The notes under the pieces were generated by a model that ran no database searches, was not told the origin of the DNA, and worked only from the letters and a program-made list of their open reading frames with translations. Shown here piece by piece: positions 15,898-25,441 of a stretch of 64,000 nt of DNA (position 1 is the stretch's first letter; each line of letters starts with the position of its first letter). The position numbers and the translations under genes were made by a program. The stretch comes from Arthrobacter globiformis. Lineage in GTDB: Bacteria > Actinomycetota > Actinomycetes > Actinomycetales > Micrococcaceae. The DNA is taken from contig NZ_JAUSXI010000001.1 of NCBI RefSeq assembly GCF_030815865.1, positions 1,550,001 to 1,614,000 of the forward strand. Direction: 5' to 3'.

Positions 15898-17177
15898 GTC
15901 CATTCCCTCAGCCGCAGCGGAGGTTCCTGGCCGCCCGGCTTCTGCACCAGCACCTGGTTCACGCCGGTCAGGCCGCCTTCGAAGCCGAGTGCGCTGGATG
16001 CCATGTATAGGCGCCAGATGCGGGCGCGGCCGTCAGTTGTGAGCCGCACGGCCTCGTCCCAGTTCTCCTCCAGGTTCTTGACCCATGCGCGGAGCGTCAG
16101 GGCGTAGTGCCGGCGGAGGGCTTCGACGTCGAGCACCTCGAAGCCGCCGCCCTCCAGCGCCGTCATCAGTTCCGAGAGGCTGAGCATCTGGCCGTCGGGG
16201 AAGACGTAGCGGGGGATGAAGGAATCGGGGTCGTCCTCCGTGGGCCCGGCGTTCCAGGAGATGGCGTGGTTGAGCAGCCGCCCGCCGGGCCGCAACAGAC
16301 CGTGCAGCTGCGAGACGTAGCGGTCCAGCTGTTCGCGGCCCACATGCTCTGACATGCCGATGGAGCTGATCGCGTCGTACGGCCCGTCGTCGATGTCGCG
16401 GTAGTCCTGGACGCGGATGTCCACTCGGTCCGTCAGTCCGGCCTCGGCGACCCGCTTGCGGACCAGCTCGGCCTGTTCCGTGGAAATCGTGATTCCGACA
16501 ACGTGCACGCCGTACCGCTCGGCGGCGTGCAGGGCAAAGCTGCCCCAGCCGCAGCCAACGTCCAGCAGGCGCTGCCCCGGCTGCAGGCCCAGCTTGCGGC
16601 AGACCAGATCGAGCTTCTCCTCCTGGGCTTCTTCCAGGCTTCGGCTTTCATCGGACCAGACTGCGCAGGAATACACCATCGACGGGCCGAGGACCAGCCG
16701 GTAGAAGTCGTTGCCGACGTCGTAGTGGTGTGAGATCGCGGCGGCGTCCCGCTTCTTGGAGTGCCTGCGGCCGTGCTTTTCCACCTTCGCTTCCTCCGGC
16801 GGGGGAGCGGGGTGGGGGCCCAGCGCGCCGAGACGGATGCCGGTTTTCAGCAGCGTCCAGAGTTCCCGCGGCGTCGGCGGGCTGAATGGGCCTGGTTCGG
16901 CGAACTTGCCGGCGGAGCTCAGGGCGGCGAAGGCCTCGAAGATGTCGCCGTGTGCGGTGATTTCACCGGCGACGTACGCCCGGCTCAGGCCCAGCTGCCC
17001 TGGCGACCAGAGGATCCGCCGCAATGCCCGTCGGGATGTGAACTCGATCAGCGGCGCATCAGGGGGGCCCGCTTCGGAGCCGTCCCATGCCCGCAGCCGG
17101 ACGGGGATTTCCTCGGTACCCAGGACGATGCCCAACGCCGTGGCTAGTCTTGGTGCCGCTCCGGTCGTCTTTGCCAT
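15888..17177 (-). CDS. cfa: Cyclopropane-fatty-acyl-phospholipid synthase family methyltransferase
   Basis: 429 residues. Typical CFA-synthase features are present: HHYDVGNDFYRLVLGPSMVYSCAVW, SAM motif I LLDVGCGWGSFALHAAERYG, GITISTEQAELVRKRV, SIGMSEHVG and the late RRHYALTLRAWVKNLEENWD. The enzyme transfers a methylene from SAM to unsaturated phospholipid acyl chains at the membrane. GAGAGG lies eight bases before ATG 17177. The final residues WTAG and the stop arise within a dispersed repeat (GCTGGTTGA), so the ancestral C-terminus was altered or trimmed by repeat insertion. Confidence 0.94.
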   Translation of the reverse strand: MAKTTGAAPRLATALGIVLGTEEIPVRLRAWDGSEAGPPDAPLIEFTSRRALRRILWSPGQLGLSRAYVAGEITAHGDIFEAFAALSSAGKFAEPGPFSPPTPRELWTLLKTGIRLGALGPHPAPPPEEAKVEKHGRRHSKKRDAAAISHHYDVGNDFYRLVLGPSMVYSCAVWSDESRSLEEAQEEKLDLVCRKLGLQPGQRLLDVGCGWGSFALHAAERYGVHVVGITISTEQAELVRKRVAEAGLTDRVDIRVQDYRDIDDGPYDAISSIGMSEHVGREQLDRYVSQLHGLLRPGGRLLNHAISWNAGPTEDDPDSFIPRYVFPDGQMLSLSELMTALEGGGFEVLDVEALRRHYALTLRAWVKNLEENWDEAVRLTTDGRARIWRLYMASSALGFEGGLTGVNQVLVQKPGGQEPPLRLREWTAG

Positions 17178-17517
17178 CCTCGTTGCCTCTCGTCGGGTGC
17201 CCCAGTTCGACGGTCTGCGCCATTACAGTCCCGTGGCAATAACGTACACAAGCCTGCCTGCACCGGACAGTGAGACAAACTTGTCTCGTTGTGTCCGCCC
17301 GGTGTGGCTGGGGCTAGATTCCGTCCCGCTCCACGAATTCGCCGGAACCCTGCCCGGTACGCCGGAAGTTTCCGGCGCCCTCGATACGTTTCGGCGAACT
17401 CGGCCCAACCTGAGAGGTCCCCGGCGGCGCTGGCCCGAATTTCTCCACTCTGGACCGGCAATCCGGGCGGTGGGATGCTGATCGCACATACCGTCGGAGA
17501 GGGAGGCTGATATCGCC
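17178..17517. other. Divergent intergenic region upstream of cfa
   Basis: 340 bases with no convincing gene. It must hold promoters for cfa and for the membrane protein at 17518; I could not assign -10/-35 boxes reliably. Confidence 0.5.
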
Positions 17518-17985
17518 ATGGACGACTCGCCGGAGACGCGCCAACGGCTGTCCGACCGCATCGAAGAGAAGCAGTCAGCACTCCGCTCCTACCTGGAACG
17601 GCTGCGGCCGCGCCGGCACAAGCTGACGGAATTCAGCGTCGCCGGGAGCGTGCTGGCCGCCATGCTCACAGCTGGTCCGGCGTTCGGAGGCACAGGATTC
17701 ACCGCATCGGTCCAGGGCATATTCTCCCTGGACGACGCTTCCGTGGTGTGGCGGGTCCTTTGCTTGGGAGCGGTGATTCTGTCCGTCGGGGCCGGGCTCG
17801 CCACGAACTTTGCCAATTCCCAGGCTTTGGCCGAAAAGGTCACAGCAGCGGAGACAGCAATCGCGCAACTGGAGGGGCTGCAGCTGTCCCTGGGCTTCGG
17901 CCACATAGCGATTGACGAAGCAATGATGCTGTACAAACAGTTTGTCTCCCACGTTCCGTTCGTGGCGGAGGTGCCGTCCCGCTGA
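17518..17985 (+). CDS. Two-helix membrane protein of unknown function
   Basis: 155 residues from ATG 17518, with GGGAGG 12 bases upstream. A charged N-terminal helix (ETRQRLSDRIEEKQSALRSY) precedes two membrane helices at about residues 40-58 and 78-98 (WRVLCLGAVILSVGAGLAT). A helical cytoplasmic tail follows (ALAEKVTAAETAIAQLEGLQ). This layout, an SLATT-like or coiled-coil-flanked helical hairpin, is known for membrane sensors and pores, but no family is assigned. It is monocistronic, followed by a hairpin. Confidence 0.7.
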   Translation: MDDSPETRQRLSDRIEEKQSALRSYLERLRPRRHKLTEFSVAGSVLAAMLTAGPAFGGTGFTASVQGIFSLDDASVVWRVLCLGAVILSVGAGLATNFANSQALAEKVTAAETAIAQLEGLQLSLGFGHIAIDEAMMLYKQFVSHVPFVAEVPSR

Positions 17986-18014
17986 GCTGTCCTTTTAAGG
18001 AACGCACGACGGCG

Positions 18015-18040
18015 GGTGGCTGGCAGGAATGCCAGCCACC
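18015..18040 (+). terminator. Hairpin terminator
   Basis: 11-bp perfect stem GGTGGCTGGCA around GGAA, 30 bases after the preceding stop; no T-run. Confidence 0.7.
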
Positions 18041-18137
18041 GCCATCCGCCGGCTAAGCAAAGCAGCGGCTGCCCGTCATCGCGCTGCTTCACTCAGTTCA
18101 CCCCGCCGTCGCTAGCCCGTAACCCGGGCCGTCAAAC

Positions 18138-19778
18138 ATGGGCCCCATGACTGCTCTCTCCCGCCGTAACGTCCTCAAAGGTGCCATCGCCGCTGCCGGT
18201 GCCGCCGCCGTCGCCCCTTCACTGGTTGTCCCAGCGCACGCGGCCGGCCCCGCCGCGGTTCCCCTGGTCCGCAACCGCCTGACCCTCCCGTCCGGCATAT
18301 CCACAGGCGACGTCACCACCAACTCCGGCGTCCTGTGGTCGCGTGCGTCAGGCGCGGGCCGGATGGTGGCTAACCTGCTGGCGGTGGACGAGGACGGGTC
18401 CCCGCTCCGCGGCAGCCGCGCCTTCCGGCGGGTCCTGCGCGGCACCACCGCCAGCGACGCCACCGACTTCACCTCGAAGATCCACGCGCGCGACCTCCCC
18501 TCGGGAACCCAGTTCGCGCTCACCATGCACTTCGAGGACCCGGACGGCAACGCCGGCGACGCCGCCCGCGGCTCATTCAGCACCGCCCCCGGTTCGAAGG
18601 CCAACAGCCGCTGGTCCCGCAGCGGCGGGACCGAGCGCGGCCAGAGCTTCGTCTGGACCGGGGACACTGCAGGCCAGGGGTGGGGCATCAATGAGGACAT
18701 CGGCGGCATGCGCGGGTACGCGGCCATGCTTGCCATCAAGCCGGACTTCTTCATTCACTCGGGCGACACCATCTACGCTGACGGCCCCATCGCCGCCCAG
18801 GTCATCGAGCCCGACGGTCAGATCTGGCGCAACCTGGTCACCGAGGAGGTCTCCAAGGTGGCCGAAACCCTTGAGGAGTACCGCGGCCGGCACCGCTACA
18901 ACCTCATGGACAAGAACATCCGCGCCCTCTACGCCGAGGTCCCGGTCATTGCCCAGTGGGACGACCACGAAACCACCAACAACTGGTACCCCGGCGAAAT
19001 CCTCACCGACTCCCGCTACACCGAGCGCCGCGTGGACGTCCTCGCCGCCCGCGGCCGCCAGGCCTGGCAGGAATACCAGCCCATCGCCCAGCTCAGCGAC
19101 GGCAGCACCGGATTCGAACCGGCCCGCATTTACCGCAAGATTTCCCGCGGCCCGCAACTGGACGTCTTCTGCCTGGACATGCGCACCTTCAAGGACCCCA
19201 GCACCGACGGCAAGGAAACGCGCCTCACCCACATCCTCGGCCAAGAGCAGGCCGACTGGCTCATCCGTGAGGTCAGCAAGTCCAGAGCCACCTGGAAGGT
19301 GATCTCCGCCGACCTCCCGCTCGGCATCATCGTCCCGGACGGGCCGGCAGCCCAGGAATCCCTCGCCAACCACGACGCCGGTGCCCCGTTGGGCAAGGAG
19401 CTCGAGATCGCGCGCGTGCTGTCCGCGTTCAAGCGCAACCGGGTTAAAAACGTGGTGTGGCTCACCGCGGATGTGCACTACTGCGCCGCCCACCACTACT
19501 CGCCCGAGCGTGCCGCCTTCCAGGACTTCGACCCCTTCTGGGAGTTCGTCGGTGGCCCCATCAACGCCGGAAGCTTCGGTCCCAACCAGATGGACGGCAC
19601 GTTCGGTCCGGAAGTGGTCTTCTCCCGGGCCGGCGCCTACGCGGGCGAGTCCCCGCGCAGCGGCGAAAGCCAGTACTTCGGCCACGTGGACCTTGGCGAG
19701 GACGACGTCTTCTCCGTCACCCTCCGCAACGCCAACGGCATGGTGATCTTCCGCAAGGACCTGAACCCGGAGCGCTGA
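18138..19778 (+). CDS. phoD: PhoD-type alkaline phosphatase/phosphodiesterase, Tat-exported
   Basis: 546 residues. The N-terminus LSRRNVLKGAIAAAGAAAVA is a Tat signal (RRNVLK), so the folded enzyme is exported. An N-terminal Ig-like domain (about 45-155) precedes the metallophosphoesterase domain with HSGDTIYADGP, WDDHETTNNWYPGE, VISADLPLGIIV and LTADVHYCAAHHYSPER, which hold the Fe/Ca ligands of PhoD. It hydrolyses phosphodiesters and monoesters outside the cell to release phosphate. ATG 18138 or 18147 may be the start; neither has a strong ribosome site. No Pho box was identified. Confidence 0.94.
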   Translation: MGPMTALSRRNVLKGAIAAAGAAAVAPSLVVPAHAAGPAAVPLVRNRLTLPSGISTGDVTTNSGVLWSRASGAGRMVANLLAVDEDGSPLRGSRAFRRVLRGTTASDATDFTSKIHARDLPSGTQFALTMHFEDPDGNAGDAARGSFSTAPGSKANSRWSRSGGTERGQSFVWTGDTAGQGWGINEDIGGMRGYAAMLAIKPDFFIHSGDTIYADGPIAAQVIEPDGQIWRNLVTEEVSKVAETLEEYRGRHRYNLMDKNIRALYAEVPVIAQWDDHETTNNWYPGEILTDSRYTERRVDVLAARGRQAWQEYQPIAQLSDGSTGFEPARIYRKISRGPQLDVFCLDMRTFKDPSTDGKETRLTHILGQEQADWLIREVSKSRATWKVISADLPLGIIVPDGPAAQESLANHDAGAPLGKELEIARVLSAFKRNRVKNVVWLTADVHYCAAHHYSPERAAFQDFDPFWEFVGGPINAGSFGPNQMDGTFGPEVVFSRAGAYAGESPRSGESQYFGHVDLGEDDVFSVTLRNANGMVIFRKDLNPER

Positions 19779-19803
19779 GCGCGCTCCACCGGCGGCGCCC
19801 GGC

Positions 19804-20157
19804 TCAGTCGACGGTAACATCGGGCTGCTCTACGGTGCCGGGAGGCTGGTACTTGATCTGCGCGGCCTGCCGCATTGCGTCCATCGTTTCCTCGACCGTC
19901 AGGAGCACCGTGGTTTCAAATGAGCCCAGCGCTCCGCCTCCGCTGATTGCCAGTGCTACCGCCGCCATGGACACGTTATCCGGAGCCTCCCAGAGGTTGT
20001 AGCCGTCGTGGGTCCCGAAGGCGTACCAAAATCCGTGGAGCTTCCCGCCGACCGATTCGATGTAGGCCTGTGCGGCCTTTCGACGGTCTTCCGGGTTGCT
20101 GATCAGCCTTGCCCACGTTTCCCGGGTGTAGCTGAACCTAGACAGATAGAGGGGCAT
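19804..20157 (-). CDS. GYD domain protein
   Basis: 117 residues from ATG 20157, preceded by GAAAGG. The sequence MPLYLSRFSYTRETWARLI, ESVGGKLHGFWYAFGTHDGYNLWEAPDNVSMAAVALAIS shows the GYD signature (here HDGYNLWE), a small alpha/beta ferredoxin-like domain. Such proteins are widespread and mostly uncharacterised. It is convergent with phoD (26-bp spacing) and divergent from the small gene at 20302. Confidence 0.85.
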   Translation of the reverse strand: MPLYLSRFSYTRETWARLISNPEDRRKAAQAYIESVGGKLHGFWYAFGTHDGYNLWEAPDNVSMAAVALAISGGGALGSFETTVLLTVEETMDAMRQAAQIKYQPPGTVEQPDVTVD

Positions 20158-20301
20158 GGTCGCGCCTTTCGTTCGCCGTCGGAAGCGGGATTCACCCAGA
20201 ATGGCAGGCTGCGCTGCGGCCAGCAACGGCCAAATTTCTCGCCAGCGGGGGTGCGGTTCAGACGGGTAGTCACCCGGCCCGTCCGGTGGGAGGATTCCAA
20301 T

Positions 20302-20574
20302 ATGAGCGAGTTCCTTCCGGACCATGGCCCGCACCTGCACGCACACGCGGCACCCACGACCCAGCAAATGCGCACCGTTGGCCAGCGCCGCCGGGATGCC
20401 GAAGAGAAACTGGAACAGCATCTTCAGGAAGCCCGCCACAAGGACCATCCACAAAACGATGAGCCGCTCACACAGGCTGGCGGTCCGACGGCGGACGGCC
20501 AGGGCGTTGCAGGTGCCCAGGAGGGCGGCGGACTGCCCGCCGGAGAAGGTGTGGATCCGAACCCGGGGCGGTAG
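20302..20574 (+). CDS. Small hydrophilic protein
   Basis: 90 residues from ATG 20302; GGGAGGA lies eight bases upstream and decides this start. The N-terminus is His-rich (DHGPHLHAHAAP), followed by a helical RQRRRDAEEKLEQHLQEARH-type segment and a Gly/Pro/Asp-rich, probably disordered tail. No signal or membrane segment. Not recognised. A partial 55-bp repeat follows the stop. Confidence 0.6.
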   Translation: MSEFLPDHGPHLHAHAAPTTQQMRTVGQRRRDAEEKLEQHLQEARHKDHPQNDEPLTQAGGPTADGQGVAGAQEGGGLPAGEGVDPNPGR

Positions 20575-20577
20575 GTT

Positions 20578-20646
20578 TCCCTCCCCACCGGCGCCCTAAC
20601 CTCGCAAGCTCGGCCAGGGGACCCAGCCGGCGTGGGTCCAAGCTCA
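20578..20646. repeat. Diverged copy of the 55-bp repeat plus a repeat arm
   Basis: CCCTAACCTCGCAAGCTCGG and CCGGCGTGGGTCCAA match the 55-bp unit found three times at 58692-58856; GCTCAACCACCGG at the end resembles a truncated arm of the main dispersed repeat. The rest of 20647-20815 holds only the promoter region of the next gene. Confidence 0.75.
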
Positions 20647-20815
20647 ACCACCGGGGCGGGCTGTCAACGGTCTTTTCGTGGGCAGAATGATGCGTGTCAC
20701 ATTTCGGTCGAGGACGTAATCCGGCATCTCCTCTGCAAAAATGGCGATGTCATGTGCGGGAGGTCACAAGCAACGGCGCTTGAGGCCTCCCGCGCAATGC
20801 CCTGGGGAGGCAAGG

Positions 20816-21943
20816 ATGTCAGGAATCAGTTTTACGGCCATCGACTTCGAAACGGCCAACAGCCACCGCGGCTCGGCATGCGCCGTCGGCCTGGTGAAGG
20901 TCCGGGACGGGCACATCGTGGACACGGCGTCGTGGCTCATCAAGCCGCCGCCCGGCGTCGACGACTTTGATCCCATCAACGTGGAGCTCCACGGCATCGC
21001 CGAACCGGACGTCCAGAACGCCGCCGACTGGGAGATGTCCCTCGAGGGCATTCTGCAGTTCGTCTCCGAGGATCCGATCGTGGCTTTCGATGCCGCCTAC
21101 GACGCCTCCGTAATGCGCAAAGCCACCGAGCACCAGCATCTGGACCTGCCAGCCAAGGACTTCTACTGCGCGCTGCACCTCGCGGAAGACCACCTGACCC
21201 TCCCGCGGCACCGCCTCAGCGACGTGCTGGCCGCGCTGGATCTTCCGCCCGTTGAGCGCCACGAACCGCGGTCCCACGCACTGGCCTGCGCCCAGATAGT
21301 GCTCGCCATCGCTGCCACACGCGGACTCACCACTCTGGCCGAGATCTGGGAAGGGCCGACGACGGCGGTCGGCAAGCGCCGCCGTGGCCGGCGCGTCCGC
21401 ACCGACGCCGACCCTGAGGCTGAATCACCCAGCGCCACACCTGGGGGACCGGATGCCGCTGAGGGGCGTGATGAGCACGGGGGACCGGGCGAGCCCGACG
21501 CCAACCTCGCTGTGGTGGTGCCAGACGCCGTTCCGCACCTGATTGCCGACGGCGGCGGCACCGCTGAGGCCGGCACCGCTGAGGCCGGCAGGGTTGAGGC
21601 CGGGACCGCTGAGGCCGGCAGCGCTGACCTGCTGCAGCTGAGCCGGACCGAGGTTGAGCGCCCCGACTTTGAGCGCTCTGACATTGACCGCATTGAACCG
21701 GACGCGACTGCCAAACCGAGAGCCGCGAAGCGCGCCTTCAGCACCGCAGCGGGACTGGTGCTGTTCGCGCTGGGTGTGGCGGCCGCCGTCGGGCTCGCCT
21801 ACCTCACGGGACTCACCATCCGGTACTTCGCCGCCGGCCAGGCCGTCACAGCGGCACTCACACTCGCCGCAGCCGCGGCCACCATGTGGGCGATCTGGGC
21901 AAGCATCACCCGCGGCTGGCACCGGCTCCGCCCCGGCAACTGA
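20816..21943 (+). CDS. Membrane-anchored DnaQ-like exonuclease domain protein with altered active site
   Basis: 375 residues from ATG 20816 (GGGGAGG six bases upstream). Residues 5-165 form a DnaQ-like 3'-5' exonuclease fold with Exo I intact (FTAIDFETANSHRGS). The Exo II region reads IVAFDAAYDASVM, where active relatives have AHNAxFD. The expected Exo III HxAxxD reads SHALACA, with Cys in the Asp position, so catalysis is doubtful. Residues 185-300 are acidic, low-complexity linker with GTAEAG-type repeats. Two membrane helices near the C-terminus (about 305-325 and 335-360) tether it. A nucleic-acid-binding role without cleavage is possible. Confidence 0.8.
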   Translation: MSGISFTAIDFETANSHRGSACAVGLVKVRDGHIVDTASWLIKPPPGVDDFDPINVELHGIAEPDVQNAADWEMSLEGILQFVSEDPIVAFDAAYDASVMRKATEHQHLDLPAKDFYCALHLAEDHLTLPRHRLSDVLAALDLPPVERHEPRSHALACAQIVLAIAATRGLTTLAEIWEGPTTAVGKRRRGRRVRTDADPEAESPSATPGGPDAAEGRDEHGGPGEPDANLAVVVPDAVPHLIADGGGTAEAGTAEAGRVEAGTAEAGSADLLQLSRTEVERPDFERSDIDRIEPDATAKPRAAKRAFSTAAGLVLFALGVAAAVGLAYLTGLTIRYFAAGQAVTAALTLAAAAATMWAIWASITRGWHRLRPGN

Positions 21944-22076
21944 CCTGCCGCGTCTCCGGCCTGCCGCCGCGGGTTCATTCTTCCCGTCTGCGAGAATGCT
22001 CGTGACCGGGGACGGGCGCGGTATCGGCTCCGCCCCCAGCTCATCGAGGCCTCGCGGCCGGGGAAGGCGGACACTC

Positions 22077-22832
22077 ATGCCCATGTGGGCCCAGGCACTG
22101 TTTTGGGGAACTCTGGCCGGCGGAGCGCTGGTTCTCGGCTCGGGACTGTCCTGGAAATGGAACATCCCCGCCAAGCTTGTCTCCTCGATCATGGCGTTCG
22201 GCGCCGGCGTGCTCATCTCCGCGCTGGCGTTCGAACTCGTGGACGAGGCTGTGCAGGGCGGGGGACTCTGGCCCACGGTCCTCGGCTTCCTTGCCGGCGC
22301 GGTAGTCTACGTTGGCGCCAACGCGTTGCTGGCCCGCTCCGGAGCCAGACACCGGAAGCGCTCCAAGGACCAGCAGCCCTCCGAAAAGGACGAGCCGGGC
22401 AGCGGCACGGCCATCGCCGTCGGGGCACTCCTGGACGGCATCCCTGAATCGGTGGTCCTCGGCCTGGGCCTCGTCACTGCAGGAACGGTGAGCCCGGCCA
22501 TGCTCGCCGCCGTCTTCATCTCGAACGTCCCGGAAGGGCTGTCCAGCACGGCAGGCATGAAGAAGGCCGGGCGCGGCGCCAAATACGTCTTCGGCGTTTG
22601 GGGCGGCATCGCCCTGCTCTGCGGGCTCGCGTCGCTGATCGGCTACACGGCGCTGGAAACCGCGCCCGACAGCGTGGTCGCCTTCATCACCGCCGTCGCC
22701 GCCGGCGGTATCCTCGCCATGCTCGCGGACACGATGATCCCCGAGGCCTTCGAGGAGCACCACAACCTCACCGGCCTGGTGGCCGCCGTGGGCTTCCTCT
22801 CCGCCTTCACCATCCACCACGTTGGCGGCTAG
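22077..22832 (+). CDS. ZIP-family metal transporter
   Basis: 251 residues from ATG 22077. Several membrane helices with SIMAFGAGVLISALAFELVDEA, a short variable charged loop (ARHRKRSKDQQPSEKDE), and the ZIP core motifs VGALLDGIPESVVLGLGLV and FISNVPEGLSSTAGMKKAG, where the Asp/Glu/Asn residues bind divalent metal. Usual ZIP histidines are replaced by acidic/Asn positions. It would bring metal (Zn, Fe, Mn class) into the cytoplasm. It is paralogous to 50253-51044, with the same DG-PE and SN-PE motifs. Confidence 0.88.
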   Translation: MPMWAQALFWGTLAGGALVLGSGLSWKWNIPAKLVSSIMAFGAGVLISALAFELVDEAVQGGGLWPTVLGFLAGAVVYVGANALLARSGARHRKRSKDQQPSEKDEPGSGTAIAVGALLDGIPESVVLGLGLVTAGTVSPAMLAAVFISNVPEGLSSTAGMKKAGRGAKYVFGVWGGIALLCGLASLIGYTALETAPDSVVAFITAVAAGGILAMLADTMIPEAFEEHHNLTGLVAAVGFLSAFTIHHVGG

Positions 22833-22913
22833 CTGGTGACCCCGACGACGGGTGGCCGGCGACGCTGGCGTCCACCCGCCGTCGAGCTTTAACGGCCGGT
22901 CCGAACGGACCGG

Positions 22914-25262
22914 TCAGACAGCCGTGACCGTGACAGTCCTGGTGGCGAGAACCTTCGACGTGATCCAGTGCAGGAACTGGACGCTGATAATGTACTTGCC
23001 GGGAGCCGGAGGGCGCAGCAGAAAGTCGAACTTTTCCGCGGCACCGGATTTGATGGTGTTGGTCAGGAGCGGCTGGCCCGCGATCGACGGCTGCACCGCG
23101 GGGCCCGTGGGCCTGGGGGTGGTCCAGAAGGGCCGTCCGTCGTGAGCGACCAGCTCGGCGATCCTGGCTGGCCTGCCCGCCGCGTCCGTGATCGTGGTCA
23201 GTGTGGGGAAGTAATCGACGTTCACCATGCGGATCAGCGTCGGATACTTGCCGTTCCGAACAACGTTGGCCCGCATCTGGGAGACGGCCCAGACTCTGTC
23301 GTCGCCTCTTGGCCGGCTGGGGATGTTGCCGCCGAGGAGGAAGAAGTGCTTGGGCTCGAAGCGGTTCAGCCCGGCATCCTCACCGTTGAGCCCCGCCGCA
23401 TGGTTCAGTTCATGCCACCGCGGATCGAGGGAGTAGGGCGCAAGCAGGGTTTCCGTGGCGATGTCATAGAGCGGACCTTCAAAGGTGTGGCGGCGTGTCC
23501 CTGCCGGTGCGGGCATAACTGGATTGGCCGGAGGGTCGACGACGATCGCGCCGAACATGCCCATCTGGACGTGGAGCGGGGTGTTGACGTGGCAGTGGTA
23601 GAAGTAGGTTCCCGCCGAGCCGCGGTTGGGGTTGCCGCGTTCGGCAACGTCCGCCCTCCACTGGTACGTGTAGTGCCCCGTGACCTCGAAGGACGTATGT
23701 CCCACGCCGTCGTTCCGCGGGTCCGGTTCGATGCCATGCCAGTGGATGGTGTGCACCCTCTGGCTGGGCTTGATGGTCGCCTGGAACAGTTGCCCCTCCT
23801 GCATCCGCACCGTGGTCCCGGGGATCTGGCGGCCCAATTTGTTGCCCTCGAAGCTCCACATCTCATGCTCGGAGCCGTCAGGGAACGTGAACTTTCTGTT
23901 GAAGAAGTCCATCTCGACGAACACGTCAGGCTTCAGGGCAAACTCGGTTTCCGGGCTGCCCTCATGGGGCTGGTCCGACGAGAAGTCCACCTGGCTCCTG
24001 AAGGTGTGGTGTGAATCTTCGGCCGTAGGCGGCGTCCCTTGCGCCGGGGCGGGCTGAGCGGCCAGCACCCAGTCCGCCACCATCCCACCGGGGTATAGCC
24101 CGCCGCGCGCGGTCTGGGACGGCTCTGCATGGCAGTGCATGGGGTAGGTCCAGTCCTCTGTCCTCGCGTTCCATACCTGATCGATCACCTCCGGCGGCCG
24201 CCTGACCGGAAGTATGGCCTCCTTGCGTTCCAGCGGCTGCAGCTGGACGGTGTCCTCCCACTGCTGGAGTTGCACTTCGCCCTGGGCAGATACCCGGCCG
24301 TTGGACCTTGGAAAGTCGATGCCGTTCGCGCGGACGGTCCACACATGGTTGCCGTGGTAGTGGAGCTGGTGGTCCGCGATGCCGGCATTGAGCATCCGCA
24401 TGAGGTGCCCGGTGCGGATGGCCCCGGCTGACGGGGAGGCGCTGAAGTTGCGCACATCCGTCTCGCGGGGGTGGCCTGAAGGAAGCGTGTCCTGATGCCG
24501 CCGCTCGTTGAACTCCAGATCATCGGTGACGGCCAGCGACTGGAACCCGGCGAACCCGTTGAGTGTGAAATAGTTCGGAACCGCCGGAACGGCCAGCGGA
24601 TCCACCGTCTGCCCTCTCGAGGCGATGCGGGCCCAGTTGGAGTCCACGTCATGGCACAGCCACAGCCACTGGCGTTCGAACTCCGCGGCGCCCGGGGCCA
24701 GCCGCCAGGCATTGCGCGGGTCGATCACCACCAGGGCCCCGTACAGGCCAAGTGTTCTTTCCACGGGCTGGTTGCCCGGGTCGGTGTAGACGTAGGTCCC
24801 GGGCAGGGGCGCCGGAAACCGCAGCAGCTTCGATTTTCCCGGCGCGACCGGTCCAGAGCCGACGTCGGCCCCGCCCGGTCCGGCACTATGGAACCGCATC
24901 TCGTGCGGCTGCGCGAGGTTGTTATGCACCATGATTTCGATGGTGCTCCCGGTCTCCGCTATCAACGTCCGGGGCGGAAAGAAGCTGGCCCAATACCCCC
25001 GCCGGGCAAGGATCTGCCGGGGGAATGCCGGGTCCGGCCGCAACGGCGCGGGCCTCCCATGCGGCGGCACAGGAGCGCCCAGCGGGTACGTCCTGCTGGC
25101 AACCACCCGTCCGTTGGCGGTGATGACCCTCGGGCTCATGGCCACCGCCGGGTTCGGATCGTTTAATGCCGTGCGGCGTTCCCCGAAGCCACGGTGGTAG
25201 ACCAGTGATCCGTCCACCATAGGAACGAATCCGTCGTTGATGTGGATGTCCAGAATAGCCAC
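22914..25262 (-). CDS. Large multicopper oxidase without an export signal
   Basis: 782 residues in several cupredoxin domains. Copper ligands are visible as HYHGNHVW (about 302), MHCHAE (about 374), HTIHWHGIEPD (about 502) and YHCHVNTPLHVQMGMFG (about 552), the last being the type 1 copper region. The enzyme should oxidise a metal or phenolic substrate with O2. The N-terminus MAILDIHINDGFVPMVDGSL has no Tat or Sec signal, unusual for this family, and GGAGGT lies 11 bases before ATG 25262, so a missed upstream signal is unlikely. A terminal domain (residues about 660-782) is also cupredoxin-like. Confidence 0.88.
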   Translation of the reverse strand: MAILDIHINDGFVPMVDGSLVYHRGFGERRTALNDPNPAVAMSPRVITANGRVVASRTYPLGAPVPPHGRPAPLRPDPAFPRQILARRGYWASFFPPRTLIAETGSTIEIMVHNNLAQPHEMRFHSAGPGGADVGSGPVAPGKSKLLRFPAPLPGTYVYTDPGNQPVERTLGLYGALVVIDPRNAWRLAPGAAEFERQWLWLCHDVDSNWARIASRGQTVDPLAVPAVPNYFTLNGFAGFQSLAVTDDLEFNERRHQDTLPSGHPRETDVRNFSASPSAGAIRTGHLMRMLNAGIADHQLHYHGNHVWTVRANGIDFPRSNGRVSAQGEVQLQQWEDTVQLQPLERKEAILPVRRPPEVIDQVWNARTEDWTYPMHCHAEPSQTARGGLYPGGMVADWVLAAQPAPAQGTPPTAEDSHHTFRSQVDFSSDQPHEGSPETEFALKPDVFVEMDFFNRKFTFPDGSEHEMWSFEGNKLGRQIPGTTVRMQEGQLFQATIKPSQRVHTIHWHGIEPDPRNDGVGHTSFEVTGHYTYQWRADVAERGNPNRGSAGTYFYHCHVNTPLHVQMGMFGAIVVDPPANPVMPAPAGTRRHTFEGPLYDIATETLLAPYSLDPRWHELNHAAGLNGEDAGLNRFEPKHFFLLGGNIPSRPRGDDRVWAVSQMRANVVRNGKYPTLIRMVNVDYFPTLTTITDAAGRPARIAELVAHDGRPFWTTPRPTGPAVQPSIAGQPLLTNTIKSGAAEKFDFLLRPPAPGKYIISVQFLHWITSKVLATRTVTVTAV

Positions 25263-25441
25263 GCCCGACCTCCCAGTGTGCTGGGGACCGGAGCTAAATT
25301 GAAATGCAAGTCCACGTTCGCCCCCAATTGCGCTTTCAGACTGCCCCCATGGTTATGGCTGGAGCCTAGGGAAAGCTTGGGACCGCCGCCGACAAGGCTC
25401 ATGTCCTTACATGGGCCGCACCGGCGGCGCTGTTCACGCCC

